A stretch of 64,000 bases of DNA from Endozoicomonas_A sp049275935 (GTDB lineage Bacteria > Pseudomonadota > Gammaproteobacteria > Pseudomonadales > Endozoicomonadaceae), in assembly GCF_049275935.1 (NCBI RefSeq), contig NZ_CP184830.1, positions 3,162,001-3,226,000 of the forward strand, in the 5' to 3' direction. Within the stretch, counting starts at the first letter, position 1; each line of letters opens with the position of its first letter. This document shows, piece by piece, positions 8,269 to 17,380 of the stretch. Under the pieces are notes generated by a model, which saw only the letters and a list, made by a program, of their open reading frames with translations, had not been told where the DNA came from and did not search any database. The position numbers were made by a program, and so were the translations under genes.

Positions 8269-9486
8269 ATGAAACAGCTGTTTTTTACGACATTGCTCTT
8301 ACCGCTTCTGTTGCTGTCTGTCATCTGTCAGGCAGAATCGTTGACAACACGTTTTCTTGTCGAGCATGCACAGTTATACCAGAGCTTTTCTATTAAGTGC
8401 GCCTTGAATTCATTGCAGTACACCCCGTCAGGCGATGCCGATACAAACGACTATGCATGGGCAACTTTTCCGCCTGATGACCAACTACGAAGGCTTGTTG
8501 TTTACGGGCGAAAAAAGAACTTTATCGAGTCCATTTCATGGCGGTTGCTTTTCACCATCAATCCGCTGGTTGCTTACGAACTGATCCTGGCCAAAGGTGA
8601 CACCGCTTCCAGCGGCAAACCTTATTCATGGATAACAGCAGAAGCGTTTGTCGCTGTTAGCTGGCTTTTAAAAAGCTACTGGAACTCCGATTCACTGCTG
8701 TTTAAGCCAATGGATCAACTGGAGGCAAGTCAGGATGACTCGTTTGCAATCACCACTTTGATGCTCCCGGGACAAAAGCAACAACAAAGTGACCAACAAA
8801 AGCCGCCATCAGAATCATCCGGTCATCAAGCCTCAGGGACAAGTACCCGTGTTTCAGGCTCTATCACAAGTCGACTGTCGTCTGGATCTGGCGGCGGAAA
8901 GGAAGACCCTGAACAAAACCAGCATACTTTGGATTTAAATTGTTACGTCGGTTCCTGTTGTGGTGTTTGTGAACTCCGACAATCATCTGATAGTAGTGAG
9001 CCACTTGTTAACGCCTTTCCAGCGGAGCACAGCACTTTTTCGGCAGTCGCAAAAGCTCATGAAGTTGTGTCAGGTATTATAGGGCACATGAACTCTTTAA
9101 AAAAAATTCTGATTGAAAACGATGAGCATTATGGCCCGAAAAATCCTAACACGGATATTCAGGCATTCGAGAATGCCATCCAATTACTTGAATATCTTCA
9201 ACCTTGGGATATTTCAAAAGGTGAAGATGTTAAATTCGTGCCTGATGTCTGTGGAAACTATGATTTTGGCATCAATACTTATTACCATGTTTATTATAAA
9301 GGTGATGTGTTATTCACTGTTAATGAAACTGTTAGTGAAAGAAGATTTTCAACTAAGTACAGTTGTGGACAGTTAGCAGATATTAAAACCAGTACGTTAT
9401 TTGATGAACTCTATTATGCTCCTGATGCCCCCGGGTACCAATCTGCAAAAAGTGAATTTGAGGCGTGTGCAAAATCAACTGGTTAG
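8269..9486 (+). CDS. Exported protein of unknown family (A1), paralogue of the gene at 10186
   Basis: A clear signal peptide opens the protein (MKQLFFTTLLLPLLLLSVICQAES, cleavage likely after CQA). A conserved block with a possible hydrophobic segment follows (SISWRLLFTINPLVAYELIL, about residues 88-107). A Gln/Ser-rich linker then leads to a Cys-containing segment (LNCYVGSCCGVCEL) and a C-terminal domain beginning HMNSLKKILIENDEHYG. The gene at 10186 aligns along its whole length. The starts share the context GAATAATG. I do not recognise the fold. It is followed by a ruined B-type gene, as A2 is followed by an intact B gene. Confidence 0.7.
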   Translation: MKQLFFTTLLLPLLLLSVICQAESLTTRFLVEHAQLYQSFSIKCALNSLQYTPSGDADTNDYAWATFPPDDQLRRLVVYGRKKNFIESISWRLLFTINPLVAYELILAKGDTASSGKPYSWITAEAFVAVSWLLKSYWNSDSLLFKPMDQLEASQDDSFAITTLMLPGQKQQQSDQQKPPSESSGHQASGTSTRVSGSITSRLSSGSGGGKEDPEQNQHTLDLNCYVGSCCGVCELRQSSDSSEPLVNAFPAEHSTFSAVAKAHEVVSGIIGHMNSLKKILIENDEHYGPKNPNTDIQAFENAIQLLEYLQPWDISKGEDVKFVPDVCGNYDFGINTYYHVYYKGDVLFTVNETVSERRFSTKYSCGQLADIKTSTLFDELYYAPDAPGYQSAKSEFEACAKSTG

Positions 9487-9552
9487 GTACTTAATGACGT
9501 ATATTATGACCGGGTGCTGGTTCAGATTAAATAAGTTATCCAAGAGTGAGGA

Positions 9553-9612
9553 AAATCTGAGTTTTTTGTCTAGAATGATGTTTTCGCTTCTATTTGGGCT
9601 TGGTTATCAATA
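9553..9612 (+). promoter_or_regulatory. Conserved upstream element of B-type gene (copy 1)
   Basis: About 60 bp here closely match 11884-11944 (shared parts include AATCTGAGTTTTTTGTCTAG and GCTTGGTTATCAA). Both copies end at a B-type start codon, and a shorter third copy precedes 13768. Conservation outside the coding sequence suggests a promoter or leader; TATGAT in the second copy could be a -10 box. Confidence 0.45.
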
Positions 9613-10116
9613 ATGAAGAGTAATTGTTGTGTCTTTATTTTTGCCAGCATATTTTTTTTCAGCTGGCAGTCAGGCTGCAATTCCTTACACTTCATCATTG
9701 GTCTCTGGTTATGGTGTAGATACAATTCTGTCCTCTATCTTATCCGCCGACCCAGTTCGTATACCAAAACCTAACCTGCCTTTGATGCGCAAGACCTCGA
9801 CTCTTTTATTTACATGATGATCCACATTTTGAATATATCGGGGCCGGAACCCGATTTCGTTACATTGTCTCAGTTACGCCAGTTTCCTCTGAGGTTTGCA
9901 CACCTGACTCAGGGACAGCAGAATCTGAATCGGTTGCTGGAGAAAATTCCTGAAGAACGTCAAAAGGAGGTGAATCAGGTAATCGATGAAACTCGGGGCC
10001 TGTTAACCCTCAATGATGGAACTCTCCGTAACAACGTGAACCTGGCTGCTACCCTACTATGGATGAAATTGAATGTTGATTTGTTGGATGGGAACTGCCA
10101 GGGGCAGGGAAAATAA
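9613..10116 (+). pseudogene. B-type gene remnant (B1), frameshifted and internally deleted
   Basis: The first codons match B2 at 11945 (MKSNCCVFIFASIF against MKNMSHVFIFASIF). A run of eight T at about 9652-9659 carries one extra base and shifts the frame; the next frame continues SAGSQAAIPYTSSL as in B2. The middle of the gene, including the region that holds the putative catalytic residues of B2, is missing. From about 9838 the sequence resumes with the B2 C-terminus (LTQGQQNLNRLLEKIPEERQ) and runs to 10116. It is therefore a dead copy of B2. Confidence 0.8.
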
Positions 10117-10138
10117 ATCAGCCTTGCTTACTCTTTTG

Positions 10139-10167
10139 TGACACCCTCGACAAGGCGGGGAGTGTCA
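10139..10167. repeat. Hairpin-forming interspersed repeat
   Basis: TGACACCC at 10139-10146 pairs imperfectly with GGAGTGTCA at 10159-10167 around a CTCGACAAGGCGG loop. A close relative of the same sequence (ACACCCTCGACAGGGCGGGG) occurs near 44744. Between the B1 remnant and A2 it could act as a terminator. Confidence 0.45.
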
Positions 10168-10185
10168 AAGTGCGCAGGTCGAATA

Positions 10186-11661
10186 ATGAAACAATCGCTT
10201 TTTGCGACGCTGCTGTTCCTGCTTTTAGCGCTGTCTATTGTCTGTCAGGCAGAATCGTTGACAAGACATTTTGTTATCGAGCATACGCCAATCACTCAGA
10301 GCTTTTCTGTAAAGCACAACTTCAATCCGTTGTTGGGCAATCCGACAGACCTTGCTGACACAAACGACAGTGCAGGATCAACTTTGCCACATGATGACAA
10401 GCCAGGCAGACACGGTGTTTACGGGCTAAAAATGAACTTTAGTGAGTCCATTTCATGGCGATTGCTTTTCGTCACCAATCTGCTGGTTGCTTACGAACTG
10501 ATCCTGGCAACCAATCACGCCGCTCTGAGTGGCAAACATTATTCATGGATACCTGCAGAAGCGCTTGTCACTGTCGGCTGGCTTTTAAAAAGCTATTGGA
10601 AGCCCGATTCGATGCTGTTTAAGTCAATGGGTCAGCTGGGGGTAAGTCAGGATGACTCGTTTGCGATCACCACTTTGGTGCTACCCGGACAAAGCCAACA
10701 ACAAAATGACCAACAAAACCCACAATCAGAATCATCCGGTCAGCAAGCCTCAGGCTCAGGGACAACTACCCGTGTTGCAGGCTATTTCACTTATCCACTG
10801 GCGTCTGACTCTGACGATGGAAAGGAAGACCCTGAAGAAGAACAGCATACTTTTGGTTTAAATTGCTATGTCGCTGCCTGTTATGGCATTTGTAAATTCT
10901 CTCTATCATCCAACAGTAGTGAGTCTGATGAAGGGGCGCTGAATTCCGTTGAAAGTTCGACAAGCCAAAGTCATCACGCGATGAAAGAAAAACAACGCTC
11001 TCAGCCACGCGCCGATAAGGCTATTGCAAAAGTAGAGAGACAAGCTAAGAAAAGAAAAAAAGAGAAACGGAAAAAGGAGAAAAAGAAAAAGGAGAAAAGG
11101 AGAAAGGAGAAAGTGTCAAAAAAACGCAGGTTTGAGGAAGTAGATGAGCATGTTGACGCCTCTTCTGACACTGAACAATCGAAGCGTAGGCGTACTTCTT
11201 CGACCGCTTCAAAAGCTCATAAAACTGTGCCAGGCATCATAAAGCATATGAACAGGTTAAAAAAAATCCTGACTGAAAACGATGAGCACTATCGCGCAAA
11301 AAAACCTAACCCGAAGATTCAGGTATTCGAGAACGCCATCCAATTACTTGAATATCTTCAACCTTGCGATATTTCAAAGGGCGAAGATGTTCATGACGGG
11401 AATAATATTTGTTCATGTTGTGAAGGTTATAGCAGTACTCATTATCGTGTCTATTACAGGGGTGAAGTGTTATTGACTGTAACTCAAACTGTTAGTGAGA
11501 CAAGATTTGCTAAACAATATACATCTGGGGAATCTGCATATATTGAAACAAATAATTTGTTTGATGAACTCTATTTTGCTCCTGGTGCTCCCGGTTACCA
11601 ATCTGCAAAAACTGAATTTGAGGCGTCTGCAAAATCAACTGGTCAGGTAGTCAAAGATTGA
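10186..11661 (+). CDS. Exported protein of unknown family (A2) with a long Lys/Arg-rich insert
   Basis: I chose the ATG at 10186 (491 residues) because it starts a signal peptide (MKQSLFATLLFLLLALSIVC) matching A1 and has the same upstream GAATA; the frame is open to 10138. Residues 85-110 carry the conserved SISWRLLF block and 165-200 a Gln/Ser linker. Residues 280-316 form an extremely basic stretch (AKKRKKEKRKKEKKKKEKRR, then KVSKKRRFEE), with a second basic patch SKRRRTSS at 332-339. A1 lacks this insert. The C-terminal domain (HMNRLKKILTENDEHYRAKK, then ENAIQLLEYLQP) is shared. The basic clusters resemble eukaryotic nuclear localisation signals. Function is unknown. Confidence 0.72.
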   Translation: MKQSLFATLLFLLLALSIVCQAESLTRHFVIEHTPITQSFSVKHNFNPLLGNPTDLADTNDSAGSTLPHDDKPGRHGVYGLKMNFSESISWRLLFVTNLLVAYELILATNHAALSGKHYSWIPAEALVTVGWLLKSYWKPDSMLFKSMGQLGVSQDDSFAITTLVLPGQSQQQNDQQNPQSESSGQQASGSGTTTRVAGYFTYPLASDSDDGKEDPEEEQHTFGLNCYVAACYGICKFSLSSNSSESDEGALNSVESSTSQSHHAMKEKQRSQPRADKAIAKVERQAKKRKKEKRKKEKKKKEKRRKEKVSKKRRFEEVDEHVDASSDTEQSKRRRTSSTASKAHKTVPGIIKHMNRLKKILTENDEHYRAKKPNPKIQVFENAIQLLEYLQPCDISKGEDVHDGNNICSCCEGYSSTHYRVYYRGEVLLTVTQTVSETRFAKQYTSGESAYIETNNLFDELYFAPGAPGYQSAKTEFEASAKSTGQVVKD

Positions 11662-11883
11662 TTCCGTTGGGCATGTTTAAACGGTAATATTTACTACAAA
11701 ATGGAGTAGCGGGTATTTGTGATCGATGATTATCTGCCTGAGCTTGAATCAGTTCTGAAAATACGTCTAAAGGTAACATAGACGGAATTCCCGGTTTTTA
11801 GTTAGTTGATGTCGTATATATTGAGCTTCTGATCTGTTTAAGACAATCTTCTTAAGACAAAAAGAAGACACCACCTAGTCGGG

Positions 11884-11944
11884 CAAATCTGAGTTTTTTG
11901 TCTAGTATGATATTTTTGTCTTTATTTGAGCTTGGTTATCAACA
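11884..11944 (+). promoter_or_regulatory. Conserved upstream element of B-type gene (copy 2)
   Basis: This copy matches 9553-9612 and contains TCTAGTATGATATT, where TATGAT is a candidate -10 box. The remaining part of the 283-bp gap between A2 and B2 holds nothing else I recognise. Confidence 0.45.
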
Positions 11945-13672
11945 ATGAAGAATATGAGCCATGTCTTTATTTTTGCCAGCATCTTTTGGTCAGCTGGCGG
12001 CCAGGCTGTAATTCCTCACACTTCGTCATTGCTCTCCAGTGGTGGTGTCGATGCGATTCTTTCCTCTTTCTTATCTGACCCCATTCGTTTACCTGAGTCT
12101 AAGGTTGTTCCGTTTTTGCTGTTACAGAAGAAAAAAAAAGGTTCGATAGTCAGTTCACCTGTCTCTGAATGGGGAGGATTACAGCCAGATAAAGCAACGG
12201 TGTTTTCTGCCTATCCATTCGAATTGAACCGTTTTGGTAATGAAAACAAGAAACAGACCAAAACGGGCAATCAATCGCCACCACCACAGCAGCAGCGACA
12301 AAGCAAAAAGCAACGCAGTGAAGGGCTGGGCAGTTCAGGTTCCTCTGCTGCAGCGTCAGCGTCAGCTTCCGGAAACGGTGAGGGTCATGCCAGGTATCTT
12401 GAAAAACTGAAAGAAATACTTAAGGCCACTGAAAAGTCGTTGAAAACAATGGATCAGAAAAAAAATATTGATGACTTTAATGAAGAAGTGAAAAAATTCT
12501 ACGCCGAAAACCCCGGTATTCTGGAAGAAAAAGGCTCTCTGGAGAAGAGTCAATACCGTTGGAAAGCGATTCTAAGTTTACTTCAGCTTTATTTTCCTGG
12601 AAAGCTGGAAACTGGTGAAATGACACATGTTCTACTTGACTATCCAAAGCTTAAGAAATTACCAGTAAATTTAATCGAATTTTTTGCCAAAGCGGTGCTT
12701 CCTGAGCTTGAGTTACCCAAAGGGCTGCTCGACGACGAGTTAGTTGAGAGGGTTTTGGATGCTGCCAGCGCAGATATTATAAAACTCATGCATATTTATA
12801 TTGGCTTCCCGCAGTGTCTTTATCAGCTGGTTGCGTTATTTATAACCGAGTTGCCATTAATGGCAGCCGAAGAGCCAAAAAACTATATTTTTCAGGTTAA
12901 AACAGGCCACATTAGTGTTTTTTCTATCAGGAGAAATAGCAAAGGGCATTATCGGGTTTTTGTCGCTGATAGCCTGAATGTTTTTAAGTACTACAATAAT
13001 GAACAAACTTATTCACCCCTGCCGCATTTTGTCGCTTTAGCTTTAACACTGGCGATAAAATATCACGGCTTTACTGATTCCCGGTTTTACTTTTTTCCTC
13101 AACGTCAAGTCAGTCGCTTTGGTTGTGAGTCATTCGTGTTTCACGATCTGGAAACATTGTTGGCATTCCCCATGTTGGCTGATAACGGTTATTATTCAGA
13201 AAAAGAACCTCTTACTAAAGAGAAGATGTTGAGGTTTTTTTTGCAAATAATGTATCTGGAGGGAAGTGAACAACTGGGACGATTGGTAATCAATGGGGAG
13301 GATAAGGACTTTATTGAAACGCTAGACAAGCCTGCCTTTGATACCCTTGATCTGGAATCCCTTGTTATGATGGCATTGCGAAATTGGAAGGACTGGGGGC
13401 TGGAACCAGATTTGGTTAAACTTTATCAGCTGTGCCAGTTTCCTCCGAGGTTTGCATATCTGACCCAAGGGCAGCAGCGTCTGAAACGATTGCTGGAAAA
13501 TTTTCCTGAAGAACGCCAACAGGAGGTGAATCAGGTGATCGATAAGACTCGGGGCCTGTTATCTCTCGATGATGGAACCTGCCATAACAACGTGAACCTG
13601 GCTGCTACTCTGCTGTGGATGCAACTGAATATTGATTTAATGGATAAGAGCTGCTCAGGGCAGAAAAAATAG
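11945..13672 (+). CDS. Exported protein (B2) with YopJ/CE-clan-like catalytic pattern
   Basis: This 575-residue protein has a hydrophobic N-terminus (HVFIFASIFWSAGGQAVI) that may be a signal peptide. A Gln/Ser/Ala-rich linker follows at residues 105-147, then helices at 148-300. Residues 315-410 carry VKTGHISVFSIRR (His322), YRVFVADSL (Asp342) and QRQVSRFGCESFVFHDL (Gln388, Cys394). The order His, acidic, Gln six residues before Cys, and the spacing (20 and 52 residues) resemble YopJ-family (C55) acetyltransferases and other CE-clan enzymes, where YopJ has His109, Glu128 and Cys172. The C-terminus (LTQGQQRLKRLLENFPEERQ) is shared with B1. Assignment to that clan is a motif-level inference and no known family is recognised otherwise. 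Confidence 0.65.
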   Translation: MKNMSHVFIFASIFWSAGGQAVIPHTSSLLSSGGVDAILSSFLSDPIRLPESKVVPFLLLQKKKKGSIVSSPVSEWGGLQPDKATVFSAYPFELNRFGNENKKQTKTGNQSPPPQQQRQSKKQRSEGLGSSGSSAAASASASGNGEGHARYLEKLKEILKATEKSLKTMDQKKNIDDFNEEVKKFYAENPGILEEKGSLEKSQYRWKAILSLLQLYFPGKLETGEMTHVLLDYPKLKKLPVNLIEFFAKAVLPELELPKGLLDDELVERVLDAASADIIKLMHIYIGFPQCLYQLVALFITELPLMAAEEPKNYIFQVKTGHISVFSIRRNSKGHYRVFVADSLNVFKYYNNEQTYSPLPHFVALALTLAIKYHGFTDSRFYFFPQRQVSRFGCESFVFHDLETLLAFPMLADNGYYSEKEPLTKEKMLRFFLQIMYLEGSEQLGRLVINGEDKDFIETLDKPAFDTLDLESLVMMALRNWKDWGLEPDLVKLYQLCQFPPRFAYLTQGQQRLKRLLENFPEERQQEVNQVIDKTRGLLSLDDGTCHNNVNLAATLLWMQLNIDLMDKSCSGQKK

Positions 13673-13724
13673 ATCAGTACGTTCAGTGTTTACTGTTGGT
13701 GGTCAGCACTAATCCCTGAATATT

Positions 13725-13808
13725 CCAGAGTGATGTTTTGTTTCTATTTGAGCTTGGTTATCTGCAATGAAGTATCTGTGTTGTGCCTTTATTTTTGCCA
13801 GCATTTTT
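13725..13808 (+). pseudogene. B-type gene start (B3), truncated by an IS3-family element
   Basis: The upstream element ending TGAGCTTGGTTATC and the start at 13768 (MKYLCCAFIFASIF) match B1 and B2. The reading frame runs straight into the IS3-type left end (TGTAGTGGTC from 13809). Only about 14 codons of the gene survive. Confidence 0.75.
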
Positions 13809-13838
13809 TGTAGTGGTCAAGTAAAAACGGACACCTGA

Positions 13839-14250
13839 TTAAGCTGCTTTTTTCAATTTTTGCTTCTCGAAGTCTACTGGACTCATATAGTCCAGATAGG
13901 AATGCAATCTGTTATTGTTGTAGAACAAAATGTAATCAATAACATGTGCCTCTACTTCTGCCCGAGTATCATAAATATAATGATCCGTTCTTTCCCTTTT
14001 CAGGCTGCCAAAGAACCGCTCCATCACAGAGTTATCCCAGCAATTACCCTTGCGACTCATACTACAGACCATCCCATACTCCCTGAGTTGATTCTGATAC
14101 TCCAGAGACGCGTACTGGCTGCCACGATCTGAATGGTGCATCACACCATCTCCAGGCTTTCTGCCCCAGTAAGCCATTCTCAAAGCTTCCAGGGGCAGCT
14201 CTGTCGTCATACGGTTACTCATCGACCAACCGACGACTTTCCGCGAAAAC
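13839..14250 (-). pseudogene. IS3-family transposase OrfB, C-terminal half
   Basis: This piece carries the end of the rve integrase core: KVVGWSMSNRMTTELPLEAL, then GVMHHSDRGSQYASLEYQ with the second catalytic Asp, and SVMERFFGSLKRE with the catalytic Glu. It continues the half at 16907-17380; removing the IS21 element and one AAAAC copy joins them as VVDLFSRKVVGWSM, the usual family sequence. Confidence 0.9.
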
Positions 14251-14498
14251 TGCATATTCTGGCATCGCTTGAACACTGATTCTGTTAACTCTTGAACACC
14301 TATTCTGGCGGCGCTTGAACACTCATTCTGTTAACTCTTGAACACTTTTTCGAGATTACCAGAATCGCTGTTCAACTGCCCAGAATCCGTGTTCAAGCCT
14401 CCAGAATCTGAAACCTCTTCTTTCGGTAGATTATCTCTTACGCATTGATTTCCATGAACTTTAGCCGCTGACCTTTCTAAACAGTAAGGACAGCAGCC

Positions 14499-16052
14499 AT
14501 GCCAAATAACAGGATTTCCATGCGAAAACTTCAAGAAATGCTTCGGATGCGCTTTGAGTACCGCCTCAGCATCCGGCAAATAGCTCGCAGCACGCGGGTC
14601 AGTGTTGGCACTGTGTCCAACTACGTTCAGGCCTTTGAGCGGTCCCCACTGAGCTGGCCTCTGTCCTCCGATTGCTCTGAGGCTACCCTGGTGCAAACAT
14701 TGTTCCCTGAGGCCCCCCTGTCGAGCCGCCAGGGGCTGGTCGACCCGGACTGGGGCGTTATTCACCAGTCACTCAAGCGCAAGGAGGTGACCAAGCAAAC
14801 ACTCTGGGAGGAGTACTGCCAGGAGAGCACTCTCAATGCCTACAGCTACTCGCAGTTCTGTCACCGCTACAACCAGTGGCTGGGCTGCCAGAAACGTTCC
14901 ATGCGACAGCATCACAAGGCGGGTGAAAAATTGTTTGTAGACTACGCTGGTCTTACGGTCCCTGTCGTTAATCCAAAGACCGGTGAGATCGCCCATAACG
15001 CCCAGATTTTCGTAGCGGTGATGGGAGCCTCTAACTACACCTACGCAGAAGCCACCCTATCCCAGAAGTCCGAAGACTGGCTGGGGTCTCATGTTCGGGC
15101 CTTTGAGTTCTTTGGAGGTATTCCAGCTGTCGTGGTACCAGACAACCTCAGGAGCGGTGTCAGTAAGTCTTGCCGTTATGAACCGGACTTGAACCCGGCT
15201 TACCAACACCTGGCCAACCACTACCAGGTGGCGGTCATTCCAGCTCGGCCCTACAAGCCCAAGGACAAGGCGAAAGCCGAAGTGGGTGTGCAGTTGGTTG
15301 AACGCTGGATACTGGCCAGACTTCGTCATGAGACCTTTTTTACCCTGGCAGAACTGAACAGTCGTATACGGGAGCTATTGACTGAACTCAACCTTAAGCC
15401 CTTTCAAAAACTGCCAGGTACACGACGAAGTACCTTTGAGCAACTGGATGAACCCGCTTTGCGACCTTTGCCCAAACAGGCCTTTGAGTACGCTGAGTTC
15501 AGCAAAGCCAGGGTGAACATTGACTATCACATTCACTGTAAAGGCCATTACTACTCAGTGCCTCATCAGCTGGTCAAGAAAGAGGTGGAAGTTCAGGCAA
15601 CAGAACATACGGTCACTGTCTTCTGCAAAGGTGAAGTTGTGGCCTGTCACCCCCGTAAGTTCACAACCGGTTTTACCACTCAATCAGCCCATATGCCTGA
15701 ACGACATAGCAAGCACCAGGAGTGGACACCGGAACGACTGCTGGAGTGGGCAAAACAGCTGGGCCCCGATGTTCACTGGATAACTCAGTATCTGTTGAAC
15801 AGTCGTGAGCATCCGGAGCAGGCTTATCGGTCTTGCCTGGGGTTATTGAACCTCAAACGGGATTACGGAGCTGACCGGTTAAACAATGCTTGCGCCCATG
15901 CCCGGAAAATCAAAGGTTACCGACTCAAGAATATCCGGGCGATCCTGCAATCAGGTAAAGACAAACAGGCTCTTCAACCTGAGGTGAAACAAACGACACT
16001 ACCTCTTCATGACAGCCACGAAAATGTTCGTGGTGCAGCCAGCTATCAGTAA
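14499..16052 (+). CDS. istA: IS21-family transposase IstA
   Basis: This 517-residue protein starts with a helix-turn-helix (RLSIRQIARSTRVSVGTVSN, about residues 23-42). An rve-type DDE core follows, with LFVDYAGLTVPV (first Asp), VVVPDNLRSGVSK (second Asp) and KDKAKAEVGVQLVERW (Glu). A C-terminal DNA-binding region completes it. IstA cuts and joins the IS ends with help from the IstB ATPase. Length is normal for the family and no disruption is visible. Confidence 0.94.
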   Translation: MPNNRISMRKLQEMLRMRFEYRLSIRQIARSTRVSVGTVSNYVQAFERSPLSWPLSSDCSEATLVQTLFPEAPLSSRQGLVDPDWGVIHQSLKRKEVTKQTLWEEYCQESTLNAYSYSQFCHRYNQWLGCQKRSMRQHHKAGEKLFVDYAGLTVPVVNPKTGEIAHNAQIFVAVMGASNYTYAEATLSQKSEDWLGSHVRAFEFFGGIPAVVVPDNLRSGVSKSCRYEPDLNPAYQHLANHYQVAVIPARPYKPKDKAKAEVGVQLVERWILARLRHETFFTLAELNSRIRELLTELNLKPFQKLPGTRRSTFEQLDEPALRPLPKQAFEYAEFSKARVNIDYHIHCKGHYYSVPHQLVKKEVEVQATEHTVTVFCKGEVVACHPRKFTTGFTTQSAHMPERHSKHQEWTPERLLEWAKQLGPDVHWITQYLLNSREHPEQAYRSCLGLLNLKRDYGADRLNNACAHARKIKGYRLKNIRAILQSGKDKQALQPEVKQTTLPLHDSHENVRGAASYQ

Positions 16053-16065
16053 CCGGAGACGTATC

Positions 16066-16821
16066 ATGATGAATCAAACTCTGACCCGTCTGCGGTCACT
16101 GCGCCTGACAGGCATGGCCGATGCCCTGGCTCAGCAACTGGAGCAGCCCGGCACCTACGACAGCCTGAGCTTTGTGGAGCGGCTGGCCCTCCTGACAGAA
16201 CAGGAAGAGACCGAGCGCAATAACAAACGTCTTGCCCGGTTACTGAGGGCGGCCAGGTTTAAGCTGGCTGCACGGGTAGACGACATTGACTACGAACATC
16301 CCCGGGGGTTGAAGAAAGTCCAAATAGCCACACTGTCCAGCGAGGACTGGTTAAACAGGCACAGGAACCTGCTGATTACCGGACCTTGTGGCAGTGGTAA
16401 AAGTTACCTGGCTTGTGCACTGGGACACCGGGCCTGCATACAGGGTTACAGTGTCCGCTATTACCGACTCTCGCGCTTACTGGAAGAGCTGAGCCTTGCC
16501 CATGGTGATGGCAGCTACAGCAGGCAACTCAAGCAACTGGCGAAGGTGGATTTGTTGATACTGGATGACTGGGGGCTGGAACCTCTGACCCAGCAGCAAC
16601 GCAACGATTTACTGGAAGTGATGGATGACCGTCACGAACAAAGTTCAACGTTGGTTACCAGCCAGCTACCGACCCGGCAATGGCATGGCAGCATCGGTGA
16701 TGAGACTCTGGCAGACGCCATTCTGGATCGCCTGATGCACAACGCCCACAGGATTACGCTGAAAGGGGAATCCATGCGCAAGAAGCTGGGAAAACTGGAA
16801 ACACTTGAACACTTGGACTAA
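16066..16821 (+). CDS. istB: IS21-family helper ATPase IstB
   Basis: I prefer the ATG at 16066 (251 residues) because GGAG at 16055-16058 precedes it at a suitable distance; the frame is open from 16009. The AAA+ core shows Walker A GPCGSGKS, Walker B VDLLILDDWG, and the sensor region STLVTSQLP. The C-terminus has the family's GESMRKK. IstB is a DnaC-like ATPase that activates IstA. It begins 13 bp after istA ends. Confidence 0.94.
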   Translation: MMNQTLTRLRSLRLTGMADALAQQLEQPGTYDSLSFVERLALLTEQEETERNNKRLARLLRAARFKLAARVDDIDYEHPRGLKKVQIATLSSEDWLNRHRNLLITGPCGSGKSYLACALGHRACIQGYSVRYYRLSRLLEELSLAHGDGSYSRQLKQLAKVDLLILDDWGLEPLTQQQRNDLLEVMDDRHEQSSTLVTSQLPTRQWHGSIGDETLADAILDRLMHNAHRITLKGESMRKKLGKLETLEHLD

Positions 16822-16906
16822 AAATCAGACTGGGTGATGCGTAGGAGATCCAGGGTGTTCAAATGAACCAGAATGGGTGTTCAAGCTGACCAGAATACGC
16901 AAAAAC

Positions 16907-17380
16907 AGATCAACGACAGCCGCCAGATAAACCCAGCCTTCACGAGTCCAGAGGTAGCTGATATCAGCTACGTATACTCTGTCGGGTGCTGAAACTGAAA
17001 ACTCACGATTCAAAAGGTTTGCCGCCACTGGCAGTTTGTGTTTGCTGTTGGTTGTCACCTTGAATTTTTTGACCACCCGAACCCGCAGGCCAAGCCGTTG
17101 CATCAGGGTTTTGGCCTGATAACGCCCTATGCTGTAACCTTTTGAATGCAGGGCTTTCGCCATTCGACGACTTCCATAAGAGTCACCTGATTGAGCAAAA
17201 ATCTCTCGGGCATCTGCCTCCAGGCGAAACATCTCCGGGTCAATCTGTTGATTTTTTGCCTGTTGTTTATTCCATTAGTAGAAGCTGCTGCGACTAACTT
17301 TTAGTGCTTTGCATAGCGTTACGACAGGATAGGCCTTCCTCTCCCGCTGTATGAAGGCGTATCTTACAGCTGGTCTTTCG
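16907..17380 (-). pseudogene. IS3-family transposase OrfB, N-terminal half, with a nonsense codon
   Basis: Family segments are SYGSRRMAKALHSKGYSIGR and PDRVYVADISYLWTREGWVY, the latter with the first catalytic Asp. The frame upstream of the ATG at 17232 reads AYPVVTLCKALKVSRSSFY and then a TAA (about 17277) before WNKQQAKNQQ. OrfB is therefore dead twice: by this stop and by the IS21 insertion at VVDLFS. Confidence 0.85.

Larger units (their letters stand above)
14251..16901 (+). mobile_element. IS21-family element, complete, with 5-bp target duplication
   Basis: The ends are TGCATATTCTGG (from 14251) and CCAGAATACGCA (to 16901), inverted and nearly identical. The target duplication AAAAC is present at 14246-14250 and 16902-16906. 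The left end carries four CTTGAACAC motifs and the right end further inverted copies (GTGTTCAA), the multiple terminal repeats typical of IS21. The element encodes istA and istB, both apparently intact. Confidence 0.93.
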
